A DNA stretch of 64,000 nucleotides from an uncultured Clostridia bacterium (GTDB taxonomy: Bacteria > Bacillota > Clostridia > Christensenellales > Borkfalkiaceae), in NCBI GenBank assembly GCA_934271065.1, contig CAKQQQ010000002.1, forward strand, positions 186,001-250,000. The letters run 5' to 3'. The notes below the pieces were generated by a model that saw only the letters and a program-made list of their open reading frames with translations, did not search any database and was not told the origin of the DNA. A program made the position numbers and the translations under genes. Shown here piece by piece: positions 50,888 to 60,301 of this stretch. Position 1 is the first letter of the stretch; the number at the start of each line of letters is the position of its first letter.

Positions 50888-52360
50888 ATGTTAAGACGAT
50901 TATTCGACAAACTTACGCGCCCGATCGACCTTACGCGCGGAACGCCGTGGAAGGTTCTGTTACGGTACGGAGCGCCCATAATGCTTTCGTATTTTCTGCA
51001 ACAGATATACGTTCTGACCGACGCCGCCATCTGCGGACAGGTACTTTCGGCAGGACAGGTTGCGGGCGTAAACGACACCTTTCCGCTGACGTTTATCTTC
51101 TTGCAGTTCGCGTTCGGGTGTACGGCGGGGTTCGGAGTAATAACCGCCAACCGAGTCGGCTCGGGCGACGAAAAGGGCGTGCGCCGCTCGTTCGTGGCGC
51201 AATTATACTTGTCGGTAATACTTTCGGTTATACTCTCCGTCGTGGCGATACTTATTCTGCCGTGGATGCTCGGCGTGATAAACGTAACGCCGACCAACAA
51301 GGAAGTTTACGACTCGGCGTATTCGTACTGCGTAGTCATTTTCGCGGGGATAATCACGCAGATGGGGTTCAACTTCGTATGCGGAGTGTTACGCTCTTAC
51401 GGCGATTCCGTAACGCCCTTGCTCTTCCTGATTTTTTCAACCGTGCTGAACGTCGCGCTCGACGCGTTGTTCTTAACGGTATTCGGGCTCGGACCTGCCG
51501 GCGCGGCGTTGGCTACCGTAATCACGCAAGGATTGAGTTTCGTCGGGTGCTTCGCGTATACGATGATAAAATACAAACCCCTGCGCCTTAAAAAGGAAGA
51601 CTACGGCGCGGGAATACACGACCTTATAAAACACCTGAAAGAAGGTCTGCCGCTCGGCTTGCAGTTCTCCGTTCTGGCGATAGGCGTAATAGTAATGCAA
51701 AGCGTAATAGTTAAATTCGACGTGAAAAGCGACGGAATTATGGCGGACGGAACGCCTGCGCAGATAGGCTTCGGCGCGGGCAGCAAACTCTTTAACTTTC
51801 TCATTTCGTTCTATAACGGGCTCGGCGCGGCTCTGCTCGGTTTCAACGCCCAGAATTACGGTAAAGGCGACCGCGAAAATATCCGCAAAGGCGTTATCCA
51901 GGCTCTCGTCATTACACTTATAATATACGTTATCTGCCTTATAACCGCGCTTTTATTGTCTATTAACGGCGCGTACCAGTACGTCTTTTTAAGCAGAGAC
52001 AAAATAACCGCAGACACGATACGATTCGGCAACGACTACGTTTACGTCGCGTTTATATTCTATTTCGCACTCGGGTTTCTCATCGTCATTCGCAGCGGAG
52101 TTCAGGGCGTGGGCAAAACCGGATACGTTCTCGGCGCGGGGTTTGCCGAACTCGTCGCGAGAACGGCAACCTGTCTGTTTTTACCGCCGCTCGTCAACGG
52201 CGGGGCTATAACCGCGTCGGCTTCGCGCGCGGCGTATATAGCGGTCTGTTTCGGCGACCCGGCGGCGTGGCTGCTCGCTTCGCTTTTGCTGCTGATACCC
52301 CTTTTCAAAGACTTGCTCGGCAAAAAGAAAGTTACCGACGGATATATTCGACAGTCGTAA
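50888..52360 (+). CDS. MATE-family efflux transporter
   Basis: 490 residues, twelve hydrophobic helices in two halves. Typical MATE segments: GTPWKVLLRYGAPIMLSYFL, NRVGSGDEKGVRRSF, GVLRSYGDSVTPLL, and in the second half GFNAQNYGKGDRENI and RSGVQGVGKTGYV. Likely exports cationic drugs or metabolites with Na+ or H+. It is followed by a strong bidirectional terminator. Confidence 0.93.
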   Translation: MLRRLFDKLTRPIDLTRGTPWKVLLRYGAPIMLSYFLQQIYVLTDAAICGQVLSAGQVAGVNDTFPLTFIFLQFAFGCTAGFGVITANRVGSGDEKGVRRSFVAQLYLSVILSVILSVVAILILPWMLGVINVTPTNKEVYDSAYSYCVVIFAGIITQMGFNFVCGVLRSYGDSVTPLLFLIFSTVLNVALDALFLTVFGLGPAGAALATVITQGLSFVGCFAYTMIKYKPLRLKKEDYGAGIHDLIKHLKEGLPLGLQFSVLAIGVIVMQSVIVKFDVKSDGIMADGTPAQIGFGAGSKLFNFLISFYNGLGAALLGFNAQNYGKGDRENIRKGVIQALVITLIIYVICLITALLLSINGAYQYVFLSRDKITADTIRFGNDYVYVAFIFYFALGFLIVIRSGVQGVGKTGYVLGAGFAELVARTATCLFLPPLVNGGAITASASRAAYIAVCFGDPAAWLLASLLLLIPLFKDLLGKKKVTDGYIRQS

Positions 52361-52429
52361 AAACGGCGTCGCCGAGCGAGATTGCGTTAAAATCCGCTAA
52401 AACGTCGCTATTGCCTGCGTATAAACAAA

Positions 52430-52470
52430 GCGTCGGCGAACGGGTAAAACCCGTCCGCCGACGCATTTTT
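52430..52470. terminator. Bidirectional terminator between MATE and purA
   Basis: GCGTCGGCG-ACGGGT / ACCCGT-CGCCGACGC hairpin (near-perfect) followed by ATTTTTATT, between convergent genes. Confidence 0.88.
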
Positions 52471-52477
52471 ATTATTA

Positions 52478-53749
52478 TCAGAACATTTTGACGTAAGCGT
52501 CGCGCTCCGCGCCGACGGATACGTATTTAATCTTGCAACCGACCGCCTTTTCGAGATACTCGACGTATTTCAAAAGGTTTTCGGGTAAATCTTCTTTCTT
52601 GCGGCAAGCGGAAACGTCGCAGTTAAAACCGTCAAGATACTCGTAAACGGGTTTCGCCCTGTCGAGTTCGTCGCCGAACGGGAATTTATCCACGCGCTTA
52701 CCGTCCACTTCGTACGCTACGCATACGGGGATTTTTTTCATATACGACAATACGTCTATCTTGGTAAGCGCGATACAGGTCGCACCCTGCATCTTAACGC
52801 CGTAACGCGAAGCGACCACGTCAAATCCGCCGACGCGTCTCGGTCTGCCCGTAGCCGCGCCGTATTCTCCGCCCGCCTTACGCAATTCTTCGGCTTCTTC
52901 GCCGAACATTTCGCAGGTAAACGGACCTTCGCCGACGCAGGTAGAATACGCTTTCATTATGCCTATAACTTCGTCGAGTTTCTTGTCGGGTATGCCCGCG
53001 CCTATCGGCGCGTACGCCGCTATGGTCGACGACGAAGACGTGTACGGGAATATACCGAAATCGATATCGCGCAGCGCGCCGAGTTGAGCCTCGAACATAA
53101 CGTTCTTGCCTTCGGCAACAGCCCCGTCGAGATATTCGCCTACGTCGCAGACGTAATCCACGAACGGAGTTCCGTATTTTTCAAGCCATTCGTACATATC
53201 TTCCGGCTTGACGGGTTCTACGCCGTACGCCGTAACGAGCAGGTTTTTCCATTCCACCACGTCCTTAATCTTGTCTTTAAGCGTGCTAAGGCGTTTCAGA
53301 TCGCCCATACGGAAAGTCTTTTTCATATACTTATCCGAGTACACGGGCGCGATACCCCTTCTCGTCGAGCCGAATTTCTTGTCTTTAAGTCTGTCTTCTT
53401 CGAGTCCGTCGAGAAGTTTGTCGTAAGGCATACAAATAGTGGCTTTGTCGCTTATTTTAAGATGGCGCGGGGTAATTTCTATGCCGGCGTCGCGCAGACG
53501 TTGGATTTCGCCGTAAAGATGTTCCAGATCGATAACCATTCCGTTGCCCATTACGTTGACCGTATCGTCGCGCAATATGCCCGACGGCAACAGATTAAGG
53601 ATAAATTTACCCTTTTCGTTGATTACCGTATGTCCGGCGTTGTTTCCGCCCTGATAACGCGCGATAACGTCGTACTTGCTCGAAAGAAGGTCAACCATTC
53701 TGCCCTTTCCTTCGTCGCCCCAGTTGATACCTACGATTGCAGTAAGCAT
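52478..53749 (-). CDS. purA: Adenylosuccinate synthetase
   Basis: 423 residues. GINWGDEGKGRMVDLL is the GTP/IMP P-loop, GGNNAGHTV the catalytic His region, GSTRRGIAPVYSDK and the late GRPRRVGGFD complete the signature. It joins IMP and aspartate to adenylosuccinate, the substrate of PurB encoded upstream in the same direction. AGGAGATATA ribosome site. Confidence 0.97.
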   Translation of the reverse strand: MLTAIVGINWGDEGKGRMVDLLSSKYDVIARYQGGNNAGHTVINEKGKFILNLLPSGILRDDTVNVMGNGMVIDLEHLYGEIQRLRDAGIEITPRHLKISDKATICMPYDKLLDGLEEDRLKDKKFGSTRRGIAPVYSDKYMKKTFRMGDLKRLSTLKDKIKDVVEWKNLLVTAYGVEPVKPEDMYEWLEKYGTPFVDYVCDVGEYLDGAVAEGKNVMFEAQLGALRDIDFGIFPYTSSSSTIAAYAPIGAGIPDKKLDEVIGIMKAYSTCVGEGPFTCEMFGEEAEELRKAGGEYGAATGRPRRVGGFDVVASRYGVKMQGATCIALTKIDVLSYMKKIPVCVAYEVDGKRVDKFPFGDELDRAKPVYEYLDGFNCDVSACRKKEDLPENLLKYVEYLEKAVGCKIKYVSVGAERDAYVKMF

Positions 53750-53778
53750 AAATTTATATCTCCTGTAAAATTTTTCGT

Positions 53779-55209
53779 TTATACGTTGACTTGCGCCTGT
53801 ACGCCGAGAAGTTCCGCGTTTTTGTCAAGGACTTCGGCTTTTACGCTCGCAAGGAAGATTTCGGTCTGTCTCTCTGCCAAGCCGCAGAAACCGTGCGCGT
53901 CGCAGACTTTTTCTATTTCTTCGCGCGTGAGTTTAAGGTCTTTATCCGCGACAAGTCGGTCTATAAGGTCGTTATCGCCGCCTTCGACTTTCACTCTCTC
54001 GCCGGCGGCGATCGAATGAACGCGGATTTTTTCGTGCGCTTCCTGCCTATCGAAACCCTTTTCTTCGACAAGGTACATAAGCACGTTTTCGGTTGCCATA
54101 AACGGAAGTTCGCGGTCGAGATTTTTCTTTATGACTTTATCGTACACGCGCAAGCCGCTTATGACGTTTATATACAGATTGAGTATTCCGCTCGTCGCAA
54201 GGAACGCTTCGGGTATGGATATACGCTTGTTGGCGGAGTCGTCAAGCGTTCTTTCCAGCCATTGCTGGGCTTCAGTTACGGCGGGGTTCAACGCGTCGAT
54301 TATGACGTACCGCGCCAGCGACGCTATACGCTCGCTCCGCATCGGGTTCTTCTTATACGCCATCGCCGAAGAGCCTATCTGCTTGTTTTCGAACGGCTCG
54401 TCCACTTCTTTCATATGGCACATCAGCCTTACGTCCGACGAGAATTTAGCCGCCGACTGCGCTATGTCCGACAGCACGTTGAGCGCGAACGAGTCGATTT
54501 TTCTCGAATAGGTCTGCCCCGAAACGGGAACGATTTTCGTAAACCCGAATTTCGCGGCGATTAACTTTTCAAGGTCGAACACCTTGTTTTCGTCGTTGAA
54601 AAGTTGCAGAAAACTCGCGCCCGTACCCGTAGTGCCTTTACAGCCGAAGAATTTAAGGTTGTCGAGTTCGAAGTCGAGCCGACGCAGGTCTTCGACGAGA
54701 TCGTTGAGCCACAGCGTGGCGCGTTTGCCGAGCGTGGTGGGTTGCGCCGCCTGAAAATGCGTGTAAGCCAGTACTGGCAAGCCCTTGTACTTTTCGGCAA
54801 AGTCCGCAACGGCGGCGATAGCGTTCACGAGCAGCGTTTTGATTTCGGTAAGACCTTCGCGCAGTAAAAGTATATCCGCGTTATCGGTAACGTAGCACGA
54901 AGTCGCGCCCAGGTGAATTATGGGGCGGGCGTTCGGGCAAAGGTCGCCGTAGGCGTAAACGTGCGCCATAACGTCGTGGCGAAGTTCGCGCTCGTATTTC
55001 GATTCGGCGTCGTAGTTTATATCGTAGATATGCGCCTTTAACTCGTCGATCTGTCCGGTAGTGATATTAAGCCCGAGTTCCCGTTCGCTTTCGGCAAGCG
55101 CAACCCAGAGTTTACGCCACGTCGAGTAGCGGTTATCGGGGGAAAATATCTTCTGCATTTTTTCGTCCGCGTACCTTTCGCAAAGCGGACTGACGTATTT
55201 ATCTCTCAT
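53779..55209 (-). CDS. purB: Adenylosuccinate lyase
   Basis: 476 residues of the fumarase/aspartase superfamily. HLGATSCYVTDNADILL, TLGKRATLWLNDL and the flexible signature loop GSSAMAYKKNPMRSERI are diagnostic. It cleaves adenylosuccinate to AMP and SAICAR to AICAR. The ATG has no Shine-Dalgarno; TTGCGT (55243-55248), 17 bp, TATAAT (55220-55225) ends ten bases before it, so the mRNA is probably nearly leaderless. Confidence 0.97.
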   Translation of the reverse strand: MRDKYVSPLCERYADEKMQKIFSPDNRYSTWRKLWVALAESERELGLNITTGQIDELKAHIYDINYDAESKYERELRHDVMAHVYAYGDLCPNARPIIHLGATSCYVTDNADILLLREGLTEIKTLLVNAIAAVADFAEKYKGLPVLAYTHFQAAQPTTLGKRATLWLNDLVEDLRRLDFELDNLKFFGCKGTTGTGASFLQLFNDENKVFDLEKLIAAKFGFTKIVPVSGQTYSRKIDSFALNVLSDIAQSAAKFSSDVRLMCHMKEVDEPFENKQIGSSAMAYKKNPMRSERIASLARYVIIDALNPAVTEAQQWLERTLDDSANKRISIPEAFLATSGILNLYINVISGLRVYDKVIKKNLDRELPFMATENVLMYLVEEKGFDRQEAHEKIRVHSIAAGERVKVEGGDNDLIDRLVADKDLKLTREEIEKVCDAHGFCGLAERQTEIFLASVKAEVLDKNAELLGVQAQVNV

Positions 55210-55219
55210 CGCGTCGACA

Positions 55220-55248
55220 ATTATATCACATCCTGGCGTTTAACGCAA
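55220..55248 (-). promoter_or_regulatory. Promoter of purB (near-leaderless)
   Basis: Minus strand TTGCGT, 17-bp spacer, TATAAT; ten bases to the ATG. Confidence 0.75.
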
Positions 55249-55342
55249 TGAAAAACGCGGACTTTTCCGCGCCGCAAGTATAGTATTTTCTTATATCGAT
55301 TATAAGGCGGCAGATTTTTAATTTCATCGCCAAACGCGAAAA

Positions 55343-55373
55343 CGGGGCGGAAGCAAAAATTGCTTCCGCCCCG
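55343..55373 (-). terminator. Terminator after the 154-residue membrane protein gene
   Basis: Perfect 14-bp arms CGGGGCGGAAGCAA / TTGCTTCCGCCCCG with a 3-nt loop, TTTT after it on the minus strand. Confidence 0.85.
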
Positions 55374-55388
55374 CTCCGTCGCTCGGTT

Positions 55389-55853
55389 CTACCCGATTTT
55401 TTTAAGCGCGACAATAACTTCCGTCAGAAAAAGAATCTGCTCGTCCGAAACGCCCGCTCTCAACAGAGTTTTAAGCAAATCGCGAGTTTGTTCTTCGTCG
55501 TTTTCGTCCGCCGTCACGCTTTTTATCTGTTCGTCCGTAAGATATGGCGCGACCGACCTTAAAAAAGTTTCCGCGGTCGGATTTTCGCCCTTGCAGACGA
55601 GATTAGTCAAGACGTAAGACAACCCGAGCCCGCCTGACGCGGTTGAAATTATCCAACCGTAGTTTTTGGCTAATATCAGCCCCGCGATCGCGGCAAGCGC
55701 GAGCGAGAAGATAAGCCTTATGGCAAGTTCGCGGCGTAAATCGAGTTTGATTTTACGCTTGACGAGCGCGGTTATAACGCTTACAACTATTCCAACGAAC
55801 AGTTGATCCGCACCGTAACCGCAGACCATACCGAACATAACGTCGATATCCAT
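55389..55853 (-). CDS. Unknown 154-residue membrane protein
   Basis: No family recognised. Hydrophobic helices at ~16-32 (FVGIVVSVITALV), ~45-62 (LIFSLALAAIAGLILA) and a third weaker one (~65-85), then a soluble acidic C-terminal half (DEQIKSVTADENDEEQTRD). Stands between purB and a tiny gene in the same direction. Could be a small holin-like or scaffolding protein; no evidence decides. Confidence 0.65.
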   Translation of the reverse strand: MDIDVMFGMVCGYGADQLFVGIVVSVITALVKRKIKLDLRRELAIRLIFSLALAAIAGLILAKNYGWIISTASGGLGLSYVLTNLVCKGENPTAETFLRSVAPYLTDEQIKSVTADENDEEQTRDLLKTLLRAGVSDEQILFLTEVIVALKKIG

Positions 55854-55874
55854 AGTTCACCGCCTTTTCGCGCG

Positions 55875-55958
55875 TCAGAAAAGGAAATCGGGAATCTCTG
55901 CCGAAAACCGCGCGGCGATCGCGTTTCTGCGTTTTACGAAATAAAACCGTTCTTTCAT
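55875..55958 (-). CDS. Possible 27-residue protein
   Basis: ATG preceded by GAAGGAGAGAGA, then 26 codons (KERFYFVKRRNAIAARFSAE, IPDFLF) and TGA, ending 22 bp before the membrane-protein ATG. Basic start, hydrophobic end. The ribosome site makes translation likely; it could be a leader or a real small protein. Confidence 0.45.
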   Translation of the reverse strand: MKERFYFVKRRNAIAARFSAEIPDFLF

Positions 55959-56065
55959 TCTCTCTCCTTCGCGCCGTAATGTATTTTTTCAGGAGGCGCA
56001 AGCGGATTATACTACGGTTTTTTGAAAAGTCAACACCTTACTGCCGCGATTTAAGCAATTAAGAT

Positions 56066-56095
56066 CCGAGCCGCCCCGTTTTCGGGGCGGCTCGG
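56066..56095 (-). terminator. Terminator after rseP
   Basis: Thirteen-bp arms CCGAGCCGCCCCG / CGGGGCGGCTCGG with TTTT loop, just past the rseP stop; the T tract is weak (ATCTTAATT). Confidence 0.75.
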
Positions 56096-56111
56096 CAGAG
56101 ATTATCCGTTT

Positions 56112-57518
56112 CTAAATGAACTGCAACAGGTCGACGAGTATCGCAAACCCGAGCAACAGTATCAGCCCGACCGTGTGGATTATCGCTTCCACCTTGCGGT
56201 TGACGGGTTTTTTGAATATCCATTCTATAAGACAGAACACGACTCTCGCTCCGTCGAGCGCGGGTATCGGCAACAGATTGAACACCGCCAGATTGACGCC
56301 GATGAACGCCGTGATTTCGAGCGCGAAGAACGCGCCGTAACTGATGAGTTGGCTTGCGGTTTTTATCGTGGTTATCGTTCCGCCGACCGCGTTAAGACCT
56401 ATCTTGCCCGTAAGCAACTGCCCTAAACTTCTGAACACCGTTCCCGCTATCTTGAACGAGTAAACGAACGAATGACCTATCACTTTGAAAAATCCGAGCC
56501 GCGCGAAAGACGACGTGACGTAATATTCCTTTTCGCCGAAGTTTACGCCGAAGTAGTTTTCTATCTCGCCTATCGAATCTTTATTGACGGAAGTCCACTC
56601 GTCGTCGAGCGTAACCGTTTTACACTCGCGCGCGCTCCCGCCCGATATGAAAAAGTAAACGGTATCGCCCGCGACCTTGCCTTTCAACTCGTCCAGAATC
56701 TGGCGCGTATCGTTTACGAACGCGGCGGATTTATAGTCGTCGGTCGCGCCGATTTTGAACAGGTACGTCGCCGACGAAATCATCTTCTTGCCGCTGTCCG
56801 TAGGCTTCATCGCCACCGCAGAGCCGATACCGAGTGCGGAATACGCCTTATATACTTCGAGCATATTTTTACACTCTACGTCGTTACGCAGATAAACGGT
56901 CTTTTCGGTAGTATTTTTACTTACCTTGTCGCCGTCCTTTTTAGCGACTTCGACCACGACTTTATCGCCCTTTTTACCATGGTTGAGCGCGGTTATGAAG
57001 TCGGTGGTCATATATATGCCCGTCTTTTTGCCGTCTTTGGTTATGGACAAGATATAATCGCCGCTTTCGAGCGAGTACGGGTTTTCGGCAGCGTAATAAT
57101 TATCGATATACCGCGCGCCTACTACCTGCTGACCGTATATGCCGAACGTGATCGCGATAACGAGCAGCGAAAGGATATAGTTCATAGTCGCGCCGGCAAT
57201 CAGCACGAGTATGCGTTGCCAAGGCTTCTTTTTGTCGAACGAGTTTGCGTCGTCCGCGCCGCCGTCTTCGCCTTCGAACGCGCAAAACCCGCCCAAAGGC
57301 AGCGCGCGTATCGAAAAGTCTTCGCCGCTTTTGAGTTTCTTTTTGAATACGGCGGGGCCCATTCCGATAGCGAATTCGTTGATTTTGAATTTGAAAAGTT
57401 TACCTACGAAGTAATGCCCCGCTTCGTGAACGGTTATCATTACCAACAATATCAGCACGGCAATCGCAACGTAGCCGATATTTTTCAGTACGGATTGAAC
57501 GGTTAAAAGGTTATACAA
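56112..57518 (-). CDS. rseP: RIP metalloprotease RseP (M50)
   Basis: 468 residues, longer than the usual 340-430. Zinc site HEAGH in the first membrane helix (VMITVHEAGHYFVGKLF), second metal motif NLLPIPALDGARV, four transmembrane helices and an enlarged central PDZ region (~110-330). It cuts transmembrane segments of anti-sigma factors and signal peptides. The start is TTG 57518, with AGGAG seven bases upstream. Followed by dxr, cdsA and uppS in the order common in bacteria (uppS-cdsA-dxr-rseP). Confidence 0.93.
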   Translation of the reverse strand: MYNLLTVQSVLKNIGYVAIAVLILLVMITVHEAGHYFVGKLFKFKINEFAIGMGPAVFKKKLKSGEDFSIRALPLGGFCAFEGEDGGADDANSFDKKKPWQRILVLIAGATMNYILSLLVIAITFGIYGQQVVGARYIDNYYAAENPYSLESGDYILSITKDGKKTGIYMTTDFITALNHGKKGDKVVVEVAKKDGDKVSKNTTEKTVYLRNDVECKNMLEVYKAYSALGIGSAVAMKPTDSGKKMISSATYLFKIGATDDYKSAAFVNDTRQILDELKGKVAGDTVYFFISGGSARECKTVTLDDEWTSVNKDSIGEIENYFGVNFGEKEYYVTSSFARLGFFKVIGHSFVYSFKIAGTVFRSLGQLLTGKIGLNAVGGTITTIKTASQLISYGAFFALEITAFIGVNLAVFNLLPIPALDGARVVFCLIEWIFKKPVNRKVEAIIHTVGLILLLGFAILVDLLQFI

Positions 57519-57539
57519 TTAAACACTCCTGCGTCTGAT

Positions 57540-58682
57540 TCAACGCGTATTTTTTATGATTTCTTCTGCCGCCGCGCGGGAACGCAAGTCCGTGGCGATC
57601 AGGTTTTCGTAAGTGGGTTTCAATCGTTCGGTTTTGCTTAAAACTCCGTCTATAACGCGGTTAATATCGTAAAACCCTATTTCGTCGGACAAATACGCGT
57701 TTACGGCGACTTCGTTTGCGGCGTTCATCGCGCACGGATAATTATCGCCTTCTTTATAAGAATTTATCGCAAGCGTAAAGCACGGAAACCTGTCTTCGTC
57801 TATTTTGCGGAAGGTAAGCGTTCTGTCTTCGAACGACAGATACGGAACGTTCGTCGGATAGCGTTCGGGATAGGTAAGCGCGAGTTGAATGGGAATTTCC
57901 ATAGACGGAAAACCGAGTTGAGCCATAACCGCGCCGTCGCAGAATTCCACCATCGAATGTATCACGCTTTCGGGATGAACGACCGCCGTAACCTTTTCCA
58001 AAGGCGCGTCGTACAGCCGACACGCTTCTATCACTTCCAGACCTTTATTCAGCATAGTGGCGCAGTCTATCGTGATCTTTTTACCCATAAGCCAGTTGGG
58101 GTGTTTAAGCGCGGCTTCGGCTTTCAGACCGCTTATCGTGCGCTTGTCGAAGTCGCGGAACGCTCCGCCCGAAGCGGTAAGAATTATCCGCCTGAACGGT
58201 CTGTTCTTTTCAAAACCTAAACATTGAAAAACCGCCGAGTGTTCGCTGTCGACGGGAATGATATCGACGCCGTTTTTCGCGGCGAGCGACGTGACCAACT
58301 CCCCGCCCGCGACGAGCGATTCTTTGTTCGCAAGCGCGACGGTTTTTTTAGCCGAGATCGCTTCCAGCGTAGGCGCAAGCCCCGCAAAACCGCTTACGGC
58401 GACGAAAACCACGTCGCAATTTTCCGTTACGGCGTGGAGATAAGCGTTTTCGCCCGTATAAAGAAAAACGCCTTTCGGCAATTCTCTTATATCCGCCGCC
58501 TTTTCGGCGTCGGCAAACGCGACGACTTCCGGTCGGAATTCTTCTATCTGTTTTTGAAGAAGATCCGTCGAACTCTTCGCCGCAAGCGAAACTATTCTGA
58601 ATTTTTCTTTATAGCGGCGGACGGTGTTAAGTACCTGTCTGCCTATCGAGCCGGTAGACCCTATTAAAGCAATATTAACCAT
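57540..58682 (-). CDS. dxr: 1-deoxy-D-xylulose 5-phosphate reductoisomerase
   Basis: 380 residues. ALIGSTGSIGRQVLNTV is the NADPH loop, ALANKESLVAGGE the substrate loop, PVDSEHSAVFQCL the metal site and LTASGGAFRD follows. Commits pyruvate/GAP-derived carbon to isoprenoids (MEP route), feeding undecaprenyl synthesis by UppS nearby. Confidence 0.97.
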   Translation of the reverse strand: MVNIALIGSTGSIGRQVLNTVRRYKEKFRIVSLAAKSSTDLLQKQIEEFRPEVVAFADAEKAADIRELPKGVFLYTGENAYLHAVTENCDVVFVAVSGFAGLAPTLEAISAKKTVALANKESLVAGGELVTSLAAKNGVDIIPVDSEHSAVFQCLGFEKNRPFRRIILTASGGAFRDFDKRTISGLKAEAALKHPNWLMGKKITIDCATMLNKGLEVIEACRLYDAPLEKVTAVVHPESVIHSMVEFCDGAVMAQLGFPSMEIPIQLALTYPERYPTNVPYLSFEDRTLTFRKIDEDRFPCFTLAINSYKEGDNYPCAMNAANEVAVNAYLSDEIGFYDINRVIDGVLSKTERLKPTYENLIATDLRSRAAAEEIIKNTR

Positions 58683-58706
58683 CGATATATTGTACGCGCT
58701 ACGGCG

Positions 58707-59612
58707 TCAGGCTATGAGCGGAATTACTACGCAGAATATAAGCGCGGCTACGGGCGCGACGAACGACAACCCGTCTATACGGTCGAGCATTCCGCCGTGA
58801 CCGGGGAACATACTGCCCATATCCTTTATGCCGAGTTTGCGTTTTATAACGCTTTCGGCAAGATCGCCGAGTTCGGTAAGCCCGGCGAATATCGCCCCCG
58901 CCGACGCAAAAATCAAAGCGTCCGCCCAGCCCGCGCCGACGGTCAGCCGAGTACCCGCGATAACGCCGCTGCCGTATAACCAGCCCGAAAAATAGTATAC
59001 CGCAAGCCCGCCGATTATTCCGCCGACTATTCCGCCGATTGCTCCGCTAATCGTCTTATTCGGCGATATTTCGGGGCAGAGTTTTTTGCCTTTTAATGCG
59101 CTTCCGACGAAGTACGCCATAGTGTCGCAAAGCGGAGAAACCGCGAATACGAGCAGTAACGCTTCGAACCCCGCCATCTGGTTTACGGCTACGAGCGTGA
59201 CTATAAGCCCCGTAGGATAAAACAGGCAGAGCATAGTAAGCCCTACGCTTTCGAGCGTGGCTTCTTTGAACGCGAACACCGACAGCGCGACGGTAACCAT
59301 TCCGTAAACGGCTACGAGCGCGAAGGTATACACCGCGCCCGCAAAGTTGGCTACGGAAAAGGCTATCATCGGGAAAACCAACGCGATTATCTTTTCGATA
59401 AACAACATTCTTTCGCCCATCGCCCTTACCATTTCGAAAGTTCCGACTTCCGCCATAACGAACAGCGCAAGGTTAAACACCACCGCGCCCGCGGTTATGG
59501 TACGCCCCGTACGCGTCAATACCAACGCTTCGGTCGTCCAGAACATTTTTGCCAGAAACAAACATACGAGTACGGCGAAAATTCCCGCCCCCGTTATAAT
59601 TCTCTTCTTCAT
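58707..59612 (-). CDS. cdsA: Phosphatidate cytidylyltransferase
   Basis: 301 residues with about eight membrane helices. The signature region near the C terminus is KLGIKDMGSMFPGHGGMLDRIDGL. Makes CDP-diacylglycerol for phospholipids. ATG 59610-59612 overlaps uppS by four bases; longer versions would run through uppS and are rejected. Confidence 0.95.
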   Translation of the reverse strand: MKKRIITGAGIFAVLVCLFLAKMFWTTEALVLTRTGRTITAGAVVFNLALFVMAEVGTFEMVRAMGERMLFIEKIIALVFPMIAFSVANFAGAVYTFALVAVYGMVTVALSVFAFKEATLESVGLTMLCLFYPTGLIVTLVAVNQMAGFEALLLVFAVSPLCDTMAYFVGSALKGKKLCPEISPNKTISGAIGGIVGGIIGGLAVYYFSGWLYGSGVIAGTRLTVGAGWADALIFASAGAIFAGLTELGDLAESVIKRKLGIKDMGSMFPGHGGMLDRIDGLSFVAPVAALIFCVVIPLIA

Positions 59613-60301
59613 CGTATATTCCCGAATCGTCTTTTTCTGCCGGAAAACCAGCCGATCGCTTCGTCGAGTTCTTTTTCGCCGAAGTCGGGCCATAACGCGT
59701 CCGTAAAATACAGTTCGGCGTAGGCGCATTGCCATAAAAAGAAGTTGCTCAGTCTCGACTCTCCGCTCGTGCGGACTACGAGATCTATATCGGGCAAGCC
59801 CGCGGTGTAAAGATTTGCCGAAATGCTCTCTTCGGTTATCTTTTCTCCTTTTTCGGCTAATATCGCAGCCGCGCGCGTAATTTCCGCGCGCGAGCCGTAG
59901 TTTATGGCTATATTCAGCGTTTTACCCGTAAAAACTTGCGTTTTACCGACGACCAGACGCGCGCGTTCGCGCAGTTTGTCGCTTATTTCGGATAAGTCGC
60001 CCGATATTATAAGACGAATGTTCTCTTTTATCAGTTTGCCTTCGTAACGGCGTAAAAACTTTTCGAGCAGATCGAAAATCGTATCGATTTCTTCTCTCGG
60101 CCGCGACCAGTTCTCGGTTGAAAACGCGTACAGACTGACCGCTTCGACGCCGCGGTTAAAGCAGCCCGAAACGACGGCTTCGATGACGTCCGCGCCCTTT
60201 TTATGCCCGAAACTTCTCGGCTTGCCGCGTTTTTTAGCCCATCTGCCGTTTCCGTCCATTATAAACCCGATATGGCGCGGAATTTTGTTCTCTTCCGCCA
60301 T
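59609..60301 (-). CDS. uppS: Undecaprenyl diphosphate synthase
   Basis: 230 residues. HIGFIMDGNGRWAKKRG carries the catalytic Asp, then YAFSTENWSRP, and VVRTSGESRLSNFFLWQ with the conserved Arg/Ser. Makes the lipid carrier of peptidoglycan. The start codon overlaps the frr stop by one base. Confidence 0.97.
   Translation of the reverse strand: MAEENKIPRHIGFIMDGNGRWAKKRGKPRSFGHKKGADVIEAVVSGCFNRGVEAVSLYAFSTENWSRPREEIDTIFDLLEKFLRRYEGKLIKENIRLIISGDLSEISDKLRERARLVVGKTQVFTGKTLNIAINYGSRAEITRAAAILAEKGEKITEESISANLYTAGLPDIDLVVRTSGESRLSNFFLWQCAYAELYFTDALWPDFGEKELDEAIGWFSGRKRRFGNIR

Noticed and set aside
55753..56001. 82-codon frame across the small gene
   Set aside because: It overlaps the membrane-protein gene in another frame and reads as Arg-rich shadow sequence.
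59613..59735. N-terminal extension of CdsA
   Set aside because: It would overlap uppS by over 120 bp, is Arg-rich out-of-frame text, and the 4-bp overlap start is normal.
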